Shown piece by piece: positions 32,551 to 45,462 of a stretch of 64,000 nucleotides of DNA. The position numbers and the translations under genes are program-made. Positions within the stretch are counted from its first letter, which is position 1. Each line of letters opens with the position of its first letter. The stretch comes from Powellomyces hirtus (Eukaryota; Chytridiomycota; Chytridiomycetes; Spizellomycetales; Powellomycetaceae), in the NCBI GenBank assembly GCA_025526995.1, contig JAHLKG010000009.1, positions 124,001 to 188,000 on the forward strand, given 5' to 3'. The notes below the pieces were generated by a model, which saw only the letters and a list, made by a program, of their open reading frames with translations, searched no databases and was not told the origin of the DNA.

Positions 32551-33035
32551 TTAATCCAACGATGGCAGCTTTCCCGTCTTTTTATATTCTTCCAGCATAG
32601 CTTCCGCCTCTTCCATCTCCATTAGGTCTTTGGCGACTTTCCGTGCCTCTGACCAGCGCATGATATCGTCTATCAACATGGGATAAGTAGGGAGACCAGA
32701 TACCGTGAATCAGAAATGGACGCCAGAGAACAACTTACAATACCCGGCCTTGATGACAGAGTACTCCAGAGCAGATCCGACTGCAAACCCAAAGGCAAAC
32801 GAAATAACGTAGTATCGCCACGGTGCTTTTGGTGGTGCCTATGAATACAAAAAGGTGTAAAGAGCTTGTCAATTCCACATTCTCTTCAGAGTTTCTCCAT
32901 CCTTTGACACCGCTTGCGTAGTTCGAATAGTACCTTGAAGAAGCCCGCGGCCGGATTCCGGGGCTCGACGGTGCGCGGAATACCTCCGGTGGGTTTTCGC
33001 AATGTGTTGCTCAGAAGTGAAGTGGAAAAATGCAT
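32551..33035 (-). CDS. Small single-pass membrane protein, unknown
   Basis: Three short exons: 32934-33035, 32739-32838, 32551-32669; 106 residues. The exons are each under 120 bp and become obvious only when the GT-AG introns (95 and 69 bp) are removed; frame is kept at both junctions. N-terminus is basic and Ser/Thr/Pro-rich without acidic residues at first ('MHFSTSLLSNTLRKP'), which fits a mitochondrial presequence. One transmembrane segment follows ('YYVISFAFGFAVGSALEY', about 42-60), then a charged helix 'SEARKVAKDLMEMEEAEAML' and a tail ending 'GKLPSLD'. No family recognised. Confidence 0.65.
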
Positions 33036-33305
33036 GTTGATCTTGCAATTGGGGAACTCTTCTGACGACAGCGACACTGCGAGCAAGTTCTTTGTGAATC
33101 CTTTGCGAAGGTTGAGGTTAAGTCGTCGGTAGCAGTTGAGTGTGAAATTCTGTCACTATTTTAATTCCATTTGCTTCTGCGTGGCGGTGAGGCTTGAGAA
33201 AGTCGCGTCGGCACGTTGGGTGAGGCGTTGGGCGGGTGCAATTTCCCACTTCACATTGACTCCAAACTACCCACAATCGCAACCTCATTGCCATACAAAC
33301 CAACA

Positions 33306-34845
33306 ATGTCCGAAACTGCCGAATCGCTCCGACAGAAATTCACAGCCGCCGGTCAAGGCCATGTGTTCCAGTTCTGGGACATTCTCTCAGCGGCCGAGCG
33401 GGAAGAGTTGGTCAAGAACCTCGCTCGCGTCGATGTCGACCGCATCAACCGTATTTTCCGTAAAGCCATGGATACTCCGCCCAAGGCAGCTACGTCGGCT
33501 CTGGCTCCGCTGCCTGAATCAGCGTTCGCTTCTACGATTGGAGCGGCGAACGCGGGAAAGATGAAGGCTTGGGAAGAGAAAGGGCTGAAAATGATTGCGG
33601 AGAACAAGGTCGGGGTTATTCTCTTGGCTGGTGGACAGGGTGAGAGTCCATGTCTAGGGTTGGTTTTCTACAGACAGGGTGACAGTTGACTAATTCCTTC
33701 TTTGTGGTAAAACAGGAACTCGTCTCGGGTCCGCGGATCCCAAGGGCTGCTACGACATCGGTCTTCCATCACACAAGTCGCTGTTCCAACTCCAGGCGGA
33801 ACGCATCCTGAGACTTGAAAAGGTCGCACAACAATATTCTCGCGGGATGGAGAAGGTTGTTATCCCATGGTACATCATGGTCTCTGGCCCAACCAAGGTT
33901 GCGACCATGACGTTTTTCAGAAACAACAACTTCTTTGGACTCGACCCGGAGAACGTCATCTTCTTCGAGCAAGGTGTGCTTCCTGCCTTCACGCCGGAAG
34001 GAAAGATTTTTATGGAGACCAAGGATACCCCGGCCGTTGCGCCTGATGGTAACGGCGGAATCTACGCGGCTCTTCGTCGCGAGGGCGTCATCGCCGATCT
34101 CGAACGCCGCCGCATTCCGTACGTTCACGCGTACTGCGTTGACAACTGCCTTGTCAAGGTCGCCGATCCCGTCTTCATTGGCTATTGTCTGGAGCAGAAT
34201 GCAGACTGCGGAGCCAAAGCGGTGCCCAAAGCGTCCCCCGACGAATCGGTCGGTGTCATCTGCCTTCGCGACAACAAATTCGCGGTCGTCGAGTATTCTG
34301 AGATCGACCTCAAGATGGCAGAACTGCGAAGGGACGACGGTACGCTGGTCTACAACGCCGCCAACATCGCGAACCACTTCTACACTGTGGATTTCCTGAA
34401 ACGCATCGATTCCCTCGAAAACGAACTCGAGTACCACATTGCCCACAAAAAGATCAAGCACGTTGATCTTGCCACTGGCGACAAGGTCGCACCGATAAAG
34501 AACAATGGCGTCAAGCTTGAGCTTTTCATCTTTGACGTCATGCCATTCACCGAGCGCATGGCTGTGCTCGAGGTGGAACGCAAAGAGGAATTCTCGCCGC
34601 TCAAGAATGCTCCCGGAGCCGGGAGCGACTCCCCGGAAACGTCTCGCGCCGACATTCTTCAGCAGTGCGCGAGGTTTGCGCAAGCTGCGGGTGCTAAGAT
34701 TGTCGCTGGTTCCGACCAGGATGGCTCTGTCCCCGTACTTGAGATCAGCCCCCTGGTCTCGTACGCCGGCGAGGGGTTGGAAGCTCTCAACGGCGTCACT
34801 ATCACCACCCCCAAGGTCATCAACGACGCAGCTGACTTGAAGTAG
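33306..34845 (+). CDS. UAP1: UDP-N-acetylglucosamine pyrophosphorylase
   Basis: Two exons, 33306-33639 and 33716-34845; 487 residues, the usual length for eukaryotic UAP1/Qri1. The nucleotide-binding signature 'LLAGGQGTRLGSADPKG' is assembled across the 76-bp intron. Also seen: 'WYIMVSGPT', 'FFEQGVLPAF', 'APDGNGGIYAAL', 'VDNCLVKVADP' and 'FIFDVMPF', all standard blocks of the family. It makes UDP-GlcNAc from GlcNAc-1-phosphate and UTP, the precursor for chitin, N-glycans and GPI anchors. Cytosolic. Divergent from the small membrane protein with 270 bp between starts. Confidence 0.95.
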
Positions 34846-35374
34846 ACGCCTTACGATATAGACATTTTATTTGTCCCCCGTCAGCGAACTTGCTAGTTTG
34901 AGAATGACCTCTGAAATAGATACGCCGGCTTCTGCAATCCTTTTTAAAGCAAAGCTGCGACTGAATCGCTTTTGCGATTGGTGGACCCCAGAGCTGTTGT
35001 AAGGACAAGCAAGTCATGGCTGAAAGCCACGCATGGCAGTCAAACAGTGTGGAATGTTCCATCCCATGGAGAGAAGGAAGCACAGGGTAATGATATCTTC
35101 GGATATCTTACGAGTTCTTCTGTTCTGTTTACACGTTTGAAGTTAAAAATAGACGGTGCGCTCCTGAAGCGCGAAACACTGCGCCACTGATCCCATCCCC
35201 CTTATCGTCTCTTCATCGTGCGGCCGGCCGCAGAACGCGTCGCTTTCTGTCGCTTTGCCGTCGTTTATTTGCGCGGTTCATGTGAAAGTCGTCGATGCAA
35301 GTGCAAGTGTATATAAACGAACAGTAGACCGTCTGCTCAAGGGACGAACCCCACATACTTACCACACAGCCAAC
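34846..35374. other. Intergenic region between two same-strand genes
   Basis: Terminator of UAP1 and promoter of the DUF5672 gene. No gene seen. A TATA-like 'gtatataaacg' lies at about 35308-35318, about 60 bp before the start codon. Confidence 0.45.
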
Positions 35375-36217
35375 ATGCTCACCGATCCAAAGCGTGGGGG
35401 CTTCAGCATCCGTACGCTCCTCTTTGTCGCCATTGGCTTTACGACACTTTTCAGCATATACCGCCTTTCCTCCGCACCAGTCCGGCAGGGCATTCAAAAC
35501 AGCCTGACCTACGGCTCGTCCCCAACAGTAGCCGCTATTGTCGAAAACCGGTCGTCACGAAACCTCTTGCCAGTCATTCTCCACTTTTCGGCGGTTCTGG
35601 GACCCGCTTGGCCGATTCACGTCTTCAAGACCCCAGCAAACACAGCGCAATTTGAGAGCTCGGCGCCCATCAAGAGACTCATCCATTCGGGTGGAATCGT
35701 CCTGCATGACCTGCCAAAGGACGCCGTGCTAGACACCCACGTGCGCGTCTCTGAATTTCTCACGCGGCCGTGGTTGTGGAAGAAGCTGCAGCCTGCGAGT
35801 CATGTCCTGTTGTTCCAGTCCGATAGCATTCTGTGCGGGAACTCGGAGCACAAGGTGGAAGACTTCTTGAAATGGGACCTGATTGGAGCACCCATTGACC
35901 GCAAGTACGGGGAAGGTTACAATGGCGGTCTCTCGCTTCGCCACATCCCGACCGTCCTCAAGGTCATCCAAACTTTCGATTGGAGCGAGACAAAGGACTA
36001 TGAGGACCAGTGGTTCTACAAGAACATGAAGAAGCTGCCTGGTGCCAAGCTGCCGTCGGCAGAGGAAGCCGTCAAGTTCTCGGTGGAGACCATCTGGGGT
36101 GAACGTCCGTTGGGATACCATCAAGCGCAACGGTGGAATACCCACAGGATGCCGGAGATTGCCCAGTGGTGTCCCGAGATCCATTTGTGCGAGGAAGGAA
36201 AACTTTACAAAAGCTAA
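35375..36217 (+). CDS. DUF5672 protein, putative type II membrane glycosyltransferase
   Basis: Single exon, 280 residues. A short basic N-terminus is followed by one signal-anchor segment ('TLLFVAIGFTTLFSIYRL', about 14-31), then a lumenal domain with 'FQSDSILC', 'WDLIGAPID', 'GYNGGLSLRH' and 'EDQWFY'. This set matches what I know as DUF5672 in fungi, a domain of glycosyltransferase-like fold; the 'SDS' and 'GGLSLR' blocks resemble nucleotide-sugar sites, but no conserved D-x-D is certain. Start chosen at 35375 because the longer in-frame extension to 35255 lies over the TATA-like box. Function not established. Confidence 0.75.
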   Translation: MLTDPKRGGFSIRTLLFVAIGFTTLFSIYRLSSAPVRQGIQNSLTYGSSPTVAAIVENRSSRNLLPVILHFSAVLGPAWPIHVFKTPANTAQFESSAPIKRLIHSGGIVLHDLPKDAVLDTHVRVSEFLTRPWLWKKLQPASHVLLFQSDSILCGNSEHKVEDFLKWDLIGAPIDRKYGEGYNGGLSLRHIPTVLKVIQTFDWSETKDYEDQWFYKNMKKLPGAKLPSAEEAVKFSVETIWGERPLGYHQAQRWNTHRMPEIAQWCPEIHLCEEGKLYKS

Positions 36218-36455
36218 GGAACTCTTCATCGTTGCCTTTGTACAATATATAGATTTAGCTTAGAGCTTAGTGCAGGACAAACTTGATTATAGTGCAGGAC
36301 GATCATGATTAGAAGACTTTCCTCAATGCTCATCTCTAAGTAGAAAGAACCGAAAACGTAACAGGCACGATGGGATACTGCCTACTTCTTTCCAGTACAT
36401 GCAGTGTTGCGTGCAGATGCTATTTACATATGATACATGGATAGTCGTCGCAACT

Positions 36456-38497
36456 CTATCGTTTAGTGAAGAAACCCGATATCGTGGACTGTTTTAGGCA
36501 CGAGGTGCTTCTGGTGATCCGCACGCTGCCCTTCACAGCCGGCGATGCTGTGGGCTCCTGAAACGAAAGGCATGTCAACCCCCGCCAAGTTGTCCACATG
36601 TATTGTTTCATCACATACCGATGCATCCTCGTACCCAGACGAATCACCCTCCTCATGCCGCCGTGGCCTTTTGCGAGGCTTGACATCTGTCGGTTCCTTG
36701 CGTCGAGTTGTTGACGTGCGTCCTGACGCTTTCTTTCCAATTCGAGAGATTAGCGCAAACGCCTTTTTCAGGGTTGCGGGAACCGCCTGGTTTTCGCCAA
36801 CCATCTCTTCTTCCGTCACCCATCTCAGTGATTTCGGCTCATCTTCCACGCTGGTTTTCGCTTTAACCTTTCCGCTGCGTTTCTTTACCGGTTTGATCAC
36901 TGGCACCTCGCCCTCCTCATCTTTCTTTGCAACAACGCCCTTCAGATCCAATGTTCCAGTCAAGATAACATGCTCAACGAGCATCTCGCGTCTGATGTGT
37001 GAAAACAGGTGCCGTGCGGAACCGACATCCATACGCTTCACTCCAGATTGAGACGCCAGGTCGACCCCAGCATGCGTGGCCAGCCAAGCATTTGTATGGG
37101 ATTTTCGCGCGTTGTAGCTAATGGGCGCAACCTCTGTAGCACCTTCTTCGCTCGCTATGATTGTGTTTGGAAAATCCCACAGATTTGCCAAAAGCCCTTC
37201 TTTTGGTCCTTTGACCAGAAGAAACCGCGGCTGCTCATCATCTCCGCGATGTTCAAGCACGCAGATGACACAGGTTTCAACCCGTGGTGGTTTCTTCTTT
37301 GCTTTGGCGGGATACCGGGTCACTCCGGCTTCCTCGATATCCACAAGGGGGGGACACATATCGCACGGATCTTCCGTGACTGGATCAATCTTCGGCGCTG
37401 GCGTGCCACTAAACGTCTCCTTTGCTATCGCTTTCATCGCCTTGCTTTCAGCGTTTGCGCGACATAGTTCTTTCACAGGACACTGCGGGCAGTCCGGGTT
37501 GACAGGTGTGCATACCGTCGCTCCTAGATCCATCAGCGCCTGGTTGAAGTGGCCTGGACGCTTAGGGTCGAGGAGCTTCGTTGCAAGGGCCCAATGCAGC
37601 TCGATGGTCTTTTTTGATTTGGGGTCTGCCGCAATGGCTCGGAGCCGCGATACCACGCGGATGACGTTCCCGTCGACTAGCGGTGCGGCAACATTGTAGG
37701 CAATGGACGTGATGGCGCCTGCAGTGTAAGGGCCAACACCGGGAACTTCCTTCTCCAACACTGCCGGATCTCGTGGTAATATTCCGTTGAATTTCTTTAC
37801 GACTAGTTGAGCGCCTTCATGCAAACGGCGGGCACGTGAATAGTAGCCGAGTCCTGACCACACACTATGTACATCCTCGCCGTCGGCAGCTGCGAGATCA
37901 TGGATGGTGGGCCACTTCGCAAGCCAGCTGTCATCAACAAAATGGTTGAACCAGGTTCAGTTGATACTGACGACTGAGACATTGAATCCATGCAACGAGC
38001 CCCGCTCTCCTGACTCACCGTCGATAGTACGGGATCACAGTCGCAACCTGAGTTTGCTGCAGCATAATCTCACTGATCCACACTTCATATGCCCGCTGGC
38101 CTTCAACAGTTTCCACTGGTCCCTCGCGAGGCAAGACTTCCGCAGCTTTCGTCCCACACGGTGTTCTCCACGGCATTTCTCTCTGTTCTTGGTCATACCA
38201 CCGGAGCAACGCTGCTCTCAACTGCTCCGTTTCCTCTGCAGACTCAAATCGATGATAGGAGGGTGCGTGCGAGGCGACGGCGTTGACTCGCGCCCGACGC
38301 AAAACTGCACATGCCGCTTCCATGATCGTTTCATCACTTCTTGCCACTGTGTCATCGGCGGCGTCTGGTATAAGAATCATTGAACACTTTTTCTCGTCAA
38401 TGTCATTATTGTTTTCAACGCGGATAAAAATGTGTGCCCCATTTGACAGTGTCCGAACGGACATGTGTGCGTGGCTGTGATTCCCATTAGCGCTCAC
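36456..38497 (-). CDS. MUTYH: Adenine DNA glycosylase MutY/MUTYH with C-terminal PIP box
   Basis: Three exons: 38019-38497, 36619-37927, 36456-36557; 629 residues. Removes adenine mispaired with 8-oxoguanine. Seen: 'MPWR', 'WISEIMLQQTQV' with the catalytic Glu, 'YYSRARRLHEGA', helix-hairpin-helix 'VPGVGPYTAGAI' with the catalytic Asp in 'VDGNVIRVVSR', a complete 4Fe-4S cluster ('CTPVNPDCPQCPVKELC', spacing C-x6-C-x2-C-x5-C), then a NUDIX-like domain ('LWDFPNT', 'FSHIRREMLVEHV'). The last 61-bp intron (36558-36618) is needed: read through, the ORF ends in nonsense; spliced, the tail ends 'QSTISGFFTKR', a canonical Q-x-x-I-x-x-F-F PCNA-binding motif. A basic 'PRKRPRR' near the tail may be a nuclear signal. 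The N-terminus before residue 90 is not conserved. Confidence 0.92.
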
Positions 38498-38836
38498 GTG
38501 ATACGATTAAGTAAACCGGACAGGGCGTTCCGGCGGCGACTCGAATTGGAAAGTGACATGCGGGTGATGTGATGATGAAGTGAGGCTGTTGCTCAAGATA
38601 ACCTTGTTGCGAAATTGACAAAAAGCTCCAACGAAGATCCCAAGACCAGCACTGAAAAGCCGTCAGACTCAAAGGCAGCTCGATCTCACACTTCCTTGCG
38701 CTTTTCTGAAGTCTGTAATTTTGTCGACGGGCTGCTCGCGTGACGATTTCAGCATATAGCATCTTGGCCTATTGGCAACCTCACCGTCACCCTCGCAAGG
38801 CCGGTTGGCTGACCACGCAAACTTCTGCACACCCCC
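38498..38836. promoter_or_regulatory. Divergent region, MUTYH and intersectin-like gene
   Basis: 339 bp between opposite start codons; no specific site recognised. Confidence 0.4.
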
Positions 38837-41800
38837 ATGTCCTACCAAGGCTACGGGCAGGGCAACCAGGGGTATCCCTCTCAGCAGGGTAATGCTTATC
38901 AACAGCAGCAAAACCCGGGTTACCCGCTACAACAACAGCAACAACAGCAGCAGCTGCCACAACATCATGGAATGGGTCAGCAGTCAGGGCAGACTCAAAT
39001 GGGCCAGGGATACGCGTCAGGACAGTCGCAAGGATTGCCTCTTGCCTCGCAAGGTTTGCCAGCGATGACTCTTGGATGAGGACAGGAGGGAGCGGTGCTG
39101 ACAATGCATTTTGCGGAATACAGTGAACTTGTCGTTCATAGAACAGAATGAGTTAACAAGCTACGAGAACTTCTTCAAGCAGGCGGGACCCTCGGCCTCT
39201 GGGCAACTAGATGGTAGGCACCTTTGGTCCACTCTCCCATGGCACATGAAGTTTAATGACGATCATCACAGCTGCCGCTGCCCGAACCTTCTTGCTTCAG
39301 TCCGGTCTCCCCAATGAGACGCTTGCCCGCATATGGTGTGTCAATGATTAGCAACTTATCTCTTGCTTTCCAACGCTGTGCAACATTGCGCTTAATGTAT
39401 TCGATCAAACGTAGGACCCTATGCGCGACAGTCACTCCTACCTCGCTGACCTTTGCGGAATTCTGTGTTGCCATGCATCTCACCAAATTGGCGCGAACGG
39501 GAACCATCCCGCCTGCTCAGCTACCGGAGCCTGTTATTCAGCAACTCGCGGCCTCGAATGCGAACGTGACGCGGTCTGCGGCGCAAAACCAACCTGGATC
39601 TGGCGGACCATCCGCGATACCGGCGCATCTCACTGGGGGCACTGGTGGAGGGTTGGTCAGCATGCATTCGACGGGCGGAAGCAGCCATGGAATGGCATCT
39701 CCAGGGTACCTCACACCGGCTACGACTGGCAATGCTCCAATGGGACAGAACATGCCGCACCGAGCTCCTAGCAATGCAACGAGTGCAATGACCTCGCGTT
39801 CATCGTCATTCCAGGGTGTGCCCTCTGGTGTTACTGTTTTGGACGGATTTGCTGGACCGCTGGTGGCACAGGCCCCGGTACAACAGCAACCAGGACGGAA
39901 ATGGGCGATTGATCCAACCGAAAAGATGCAGTACGATGCTATCTTTAAGGTATGGGATCCTCAGAATTCTGGATACATTTCTGGAGATCGCGCGCGAAGC
40001 ATCTTTACCCAATCGGGGCTTCCGGATGCTGTCCTAGGCCACATCTGGTGAGATTTTGTTACCAGCGTGAATAATTTCTCGGACACACACGAGTCTGACA
40101 TTTCTATAACAGGAACCTTGCCGACATGCAAAAGCATGGAAAACTCAACGCGGACGAGTTCACCGTAGCCATGCACCTTGTCTACCAGAAGCTGAACGGC
40201 AAGGATCTCCCTCAGGTCCTCCCACCCGATTTGATCCCTCCATCAACGCGCGACTTGGATTCTTTGACCAGTTTTGCAAAGACCCAGCTCATGAGTGACA
40301 TTGCAAACAAGAAGAACCGTTCCGGTCACAACAGCCCGCAAGGATCCACTTCGAGTCTCTTCAGCTCGGCCGACCCACTTGGAAGCTTCGGCGGAGGATC
40401 TTCCCCGAGTGTAAGCGAACGACGCAAGATTCAGGAACAACGGGATGCGGAGGAGGCGAAGAGGAAGGCCGTTGCGGCAAAAGTTGAGGAGAAGAGGCGA
40501 GAGCTGGTGCAGATTAAAGAAGCCACCGGTGCAACCAACAAAACGTCGACCCAGCTGCAGATCGAGGTAGATCGCCTTGTTCGCGAGGCTCGAAGGGTGC
40601 ATGATGATGGGCAGCGACTGAAAGGTAGCCGGCCAGCCTCAACGCCTACAGTCGCGAGCGGTTCGACGGAGAAAGCTGTGGAGTTGAACCGGGAAATCAA
40701 GTTCCTGCTAACGGATTGCCGAGAGCTTGTCGGTTCGTATGCTGATAAAAAGCTGCGTTCCGCAAATGCGTCAACCAATGGCACTTCCACCAGCACAGCG
40801 CCTCCGTCTGGAGCCGACACCGTGCAGAACAAAGCTGCCGCTTTACTCGCGGCCCGCATGGCTGCTTTGGGAGTTGGACCCGCACCGCCCGCCGCCGCGG
40901 CACTCCCTGCGACGGCAAGTGGAAGTGCCGCGGCCCCACAGATCGATGTAGCTAAAATAGAAGAGGAGCGTAAGCGGAGACTGAAAGATCTCGACGACGC
41001 GGCTGATCGTGTGCGCGTTCTTATGGATAAGATTCAGGCTGCCTCCAAGGGGTCAGGGTCGCCTAACAGCCCAAGAACGGGCTGGGAGCCCCCGATGCAG
41101 GACAAGCTTAAATACGAACAGGGTGTTGGTTTGCGAAGCAAAGACATTCGCAAATTGGTGGATGACATGAGCAGTGCGGCAGGTGAATCCTTCTCGCGCG
41201 AGCCGTCCTCGGCGGCCTTCCGTGACACAGGAGCCAATCTCGGCAGACCCGCGGCGTCTACCTCTACTGCACCTTCGATTGATACCAGTAAGGCGGCCAA
41301 TACGTTTTGGCAACCGTCTTCCGGGCCGAATTCGGCGACGCCAGCATTGACGCCAAGCTCTTCATCTGCTGCATTCTCCGCTGCAAATATTCCTGCTATC
41401 AAAACTTCCAGTCCTACGCCTACAACTGCCCCGCCCCCTCCAGCACCGCCATTGCCAAGCCCACATGCCGCTGCTAGTAATGGATCATCTTTTCCAACCG
41501 CAGCGCCCTCTTCGGCGACGATATCCAAGGCGGCAACTCCATCATCTTACAGCCCCGCTCCGTATGCTTCCACTTCAGCAAGCTCCCCGTCCTCCAATGA
41601 CGTATTTGCACAAGCCGAAGCCGCGATTCGCGCGGTGAGAGAACGCCAGGCCGCCAAGCTTGCAGCTGCTGGAGGGTCATCAACACCGGCATCCCCGACC
41701 ACTCCACTCAGCATTAATCCTTTTGCGAGCGCCAGTCCTGCGATGAAGACGGCATCCAGTCCCGGCATCCCACCGGCGTCGGCGTCGGCAGCAGCGGCAC

Positions 41801-44800
41801 CAAAGCCAACATCCATTGCAACTCCCGATCAAGAGGATGAAGTAGAAAAAGCAATGCGTAAGCTCAGAGAGCAAGAACAAGCGCTTCTCGGAGCGGATTT
41901 TCGTTCGGGGGCAGGTAACGTCGGCGTGGCCGTTCCTGTCCCTAAGAGGAATAGCATCATCAGCCAGGCGGCTGCTGCTGTTCCACCCAGCCCGCGCAGT
42001 CATCAGCATCACCTAGAACAACCCTCCTCTGATGACTTACTCAACGTACCTGGAGCCCCCTCCGCAATGGAAAAGATGCGGCAACGCGAACAAGAAGTGT
42101 TGGCGGAACAGAAACGAATCAGGGAGGAACAGGAGCGGAGGAGTAAGGCTCCGCCGTCTATCCCGCGGAGACAATCTTCGGGATTTTTACGTGGGTCAGC
42201 TCCTTCCTCGGCTCATCCCTCCGCTCCTCCATCTGCTCCTCCGTCTCCTCTCCCGCAACCTAGACTGCCGCCTCCTGCCCCATCAGTGGCCCCACCACCT
42301 GCTCCTCCCGTGAGTAGCACTCCATCCACTGTTCCTGCTCCTGTCATAGTACCTGGTGGCCCACCACCGCCTCCGCCGCCTCCACCGCCACCAGGAGCAG
42401 TGAAACCCGCCAAATTGTACGCGGAAACCAGAAAGGAGACCAAGACGGAGCCGGCGGCTCCGCGCAAAAAACCTTCACCGGTGGATGTCGGAGCAAGAAA
42501 ATCATCACTGGTCGTGAGCACCATGCCCGTGCAAAGCGTCGGGAAGGTGTCTGATCGCATCAAAAACCTCCAGGGCGGCATGAGCCACATCTTTGGTGGT
42601 GGCGGCGGCGGATCTTCTGACGCACCATCGCCAGAGACAACCCACGCGCCGCCCAAATCTCCCCTGGCGGCATCTTCAAGCAGTGGGCCGGATAGCGATT
42701 GGGAAATTGTGGAAGAGGCTCGGGAGAGATCAGATCAGATGTCGGCTCTTCCGTCGTCGGCACGCGCTGACCCGTTTGGGGCGGCGGGCAATGGCCACAC
42801 ACCGGTTAGCTCAACGTCGAGGGCATCCCGGACGTTGAGTGACGTGTTTTCCGACAAATTTGCAGCGGGTGTTGCGGCTATGGTCGAAGAAGGTAGATTG
42901 AGTGTCTGCGAGGATTATTTCATTCAAACATAATTTCTAACTGATATATACTCGTAGGCCCAAGGTCCTCTGCGCCGATAGTCGTGTCGTCGGCAGAACC
43001 GCAAGGGAGCATCTATAAGGCCCGAGCTCTATATGCATACGAAAGCGGCGGCGTCGACGATCTGCAGCTAGCCATTGGAGATATGATAGATGTTGAACGG
43101 GAAGAAGGCGACTGGTTGTACGGCCGACTTGACGGAAAGACGGGCTGGTTTCCGAAAAACTACGTAGAAGTTGTAGAGGATGTAGGGTCGCCAGAGTCTG
43201 GTACGTAAAGAAAAACCTCAGACAAATAGAGTGTGTTCCGAGATGAGGGTTGTTTACATATGAATATCATTCTTTTTATCCGTTTCTGTTAGGCATGGGT
43301 AGAGCACCCACACCGTCTCTTTCGACTTCAAGAGCGATAGCGTACGCTGACGCCCAATGGGACTTTGACACGCGGCAGCCGGACGAAATCAATCTCGTAG
43401 CGGGGGAGAAACTCAAAGTGTTGGAAAAGACTGACGCCGACTGGTGGAAAGTCGAGAACGAGCGTGGGGAGACGGGGCTGGTCCCCGCTGCTTACCTCCA
43501 GGAACGACCCCTGGCGGAACCCAAGGAGGTGCCGTCCCCGACTATGAAAGCCCCGAGCGCCATCCCGCCGTGGCTCGGCTCGTCATTGCATCCGGAAAGT
43601 GGGTCGTCGTCCAACCAGAGCTCGTTCTATGAGCCGGCTCCGGGGATCATGGCCGGATATGCCACCCCGCCCCTGCCCTTGAAAGCAAAGCAATTCATGC
43701 TCCCCAAATCCTCGTCCTTCACAATCCAGTCTCTCGGGGTGTATGCTGATGAGGCGGCAGGCGGGGATGGAATGCCCGTTATTCCTTCCCGCAAAAGCAG
43801 TTTTGAGGACCTCGATCATGATGGACACCTCAGCGGCGCGTCGTCGCGCGGGATCCCGAAAAGCGCGAGCTTCTCGGGTCAGGCGTCTCATCCGCAGGTG
43901 TCGACCGCATGGGCGACGAAAGTGGATCCCCAGAAACTGCCGGCAATCCCGCCTGATGAACGGAAACGCCAGGAAGCGATTTATGAGTTGATTGCGACAG
44001 AGCAGTCGTATGTGCGGGATTTGGAATCCATTTGTCATGTAACGTCATCGTTCCTGTTCTTCATTCGGACGCTGTGACCCGCGGTATCTTGAATATTGGC
44101 TCATCGTGAGACTTCTTCTCTCCATAGACATTCTATGGACCCATAACCTCCATGATTCCGGCCACCGACGTAGCAGCCATCTTTTCTAACATTGAGGATA
44201 TCAAGATGGTCAATGCCGTCATCCTGTCCGATTTCGAAACCATCCAGTCTGAGCAAGACTACATTATTGACGGCATTGGCGAATTGTTCTGCCGCCATGC
44301 CAATTCGTTGACTGTGTACGAAACGTATTGCGGCAATTTTGGCAATGCGCTCAAAGTATTGCAGAAAGTCCGGGCTGAGAATCCGCGGTTGGCAGAGTTT
44401 TTGAAGGTTAGTATCGTTGTTGTGTTAACTGTTGTGTGGGGAGCCGTAAATGATGTTTGCTTCCAATGTCTTAATTTTATATATTTTTTCACAGCGGGAA
44501 CAACGCAATAACCCCCTCTGTCGATCCCTCGATCTCTCCTCCTTCCTGCTACAACCCATGCAACGCATCACGCGGTACTCGCTCCTACTGAAACAAATCT
44601 TGCATTACACGCCCAAAGCGCACCCGGACCACGACGGTGTGGTGCGCGCGTTGGCCATGGCGGAAAAGGAAGCAGAATTGGTCAATTCGGCGGCGCGGGA
44701 GCGTGAGAGTAGGGAGAAATTGGAGGAGGTGCAGAGAGTGTTGGATTTGACGTGTGATGAGGTGAGTGTGGGAGCGGTGGAAGGGAAGGGAGGAGTGTGC

Positions 44801-45429
44801 AGTGTTTTGACCACCACTTTTATCTCTTTTTGGATTTGATTAGGAACACAAGTTGGATCTGGCGGCGCCTACACGAGTCTTGGGTCCTCGCATCTTTATT
44901 CATGAGGGCGATCTGACCAAGAACAAGAGCGGCCGCAAATTGCACGCCTATGTGTTCAATGACGTCCTTCTCCTTGCTCAGCCGAAGGGCAAACAAGAGC
45001 GGAATTTCAAGGGTCATTTGTTTGGGTTGTACCGAAAGGTGAGAAACGAAACAATCTGAAACGAGAAAACAATATCTCATTGTCACTCTCACTCATCCAA
45101 CTTGACTGTTTTTTTAGCCCATGCCACTCAACGAAATAGCGGTACGCGACATCCACAAACTAGGACGGGATTCGGGCCCGCTCGACGAATGTTGTTTCCA
45201 GATTGTGCACGGGCAAGACGCCATCACGGTCCGCGCGTCCTCGGTCGCAGTCAAGCGCAAATGGGTCAACGTGCTGGAAGAACAGTGTCGACAGTACTTT
45301 GTGGCGGAGAAGCAGAAGAACGAGGGAGCGTGGAAAGGTGGGAAATGGGCGTATGGACAGCCGATTGGGACGTTGCAGGTGTTGGTCTCGGAAGCCAAGG
45401 ATTTGGCGGGTGTGAATAGAGGTAAACCA

Positions 45430-45462
<33 letters not shown>

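Noticed and set aside
33769..34683. 304-codon minus-strand ORF
   Set aside because: Lies entirely antisense to the well-supported UAP1 exon; composition is that of an antisense shadow.
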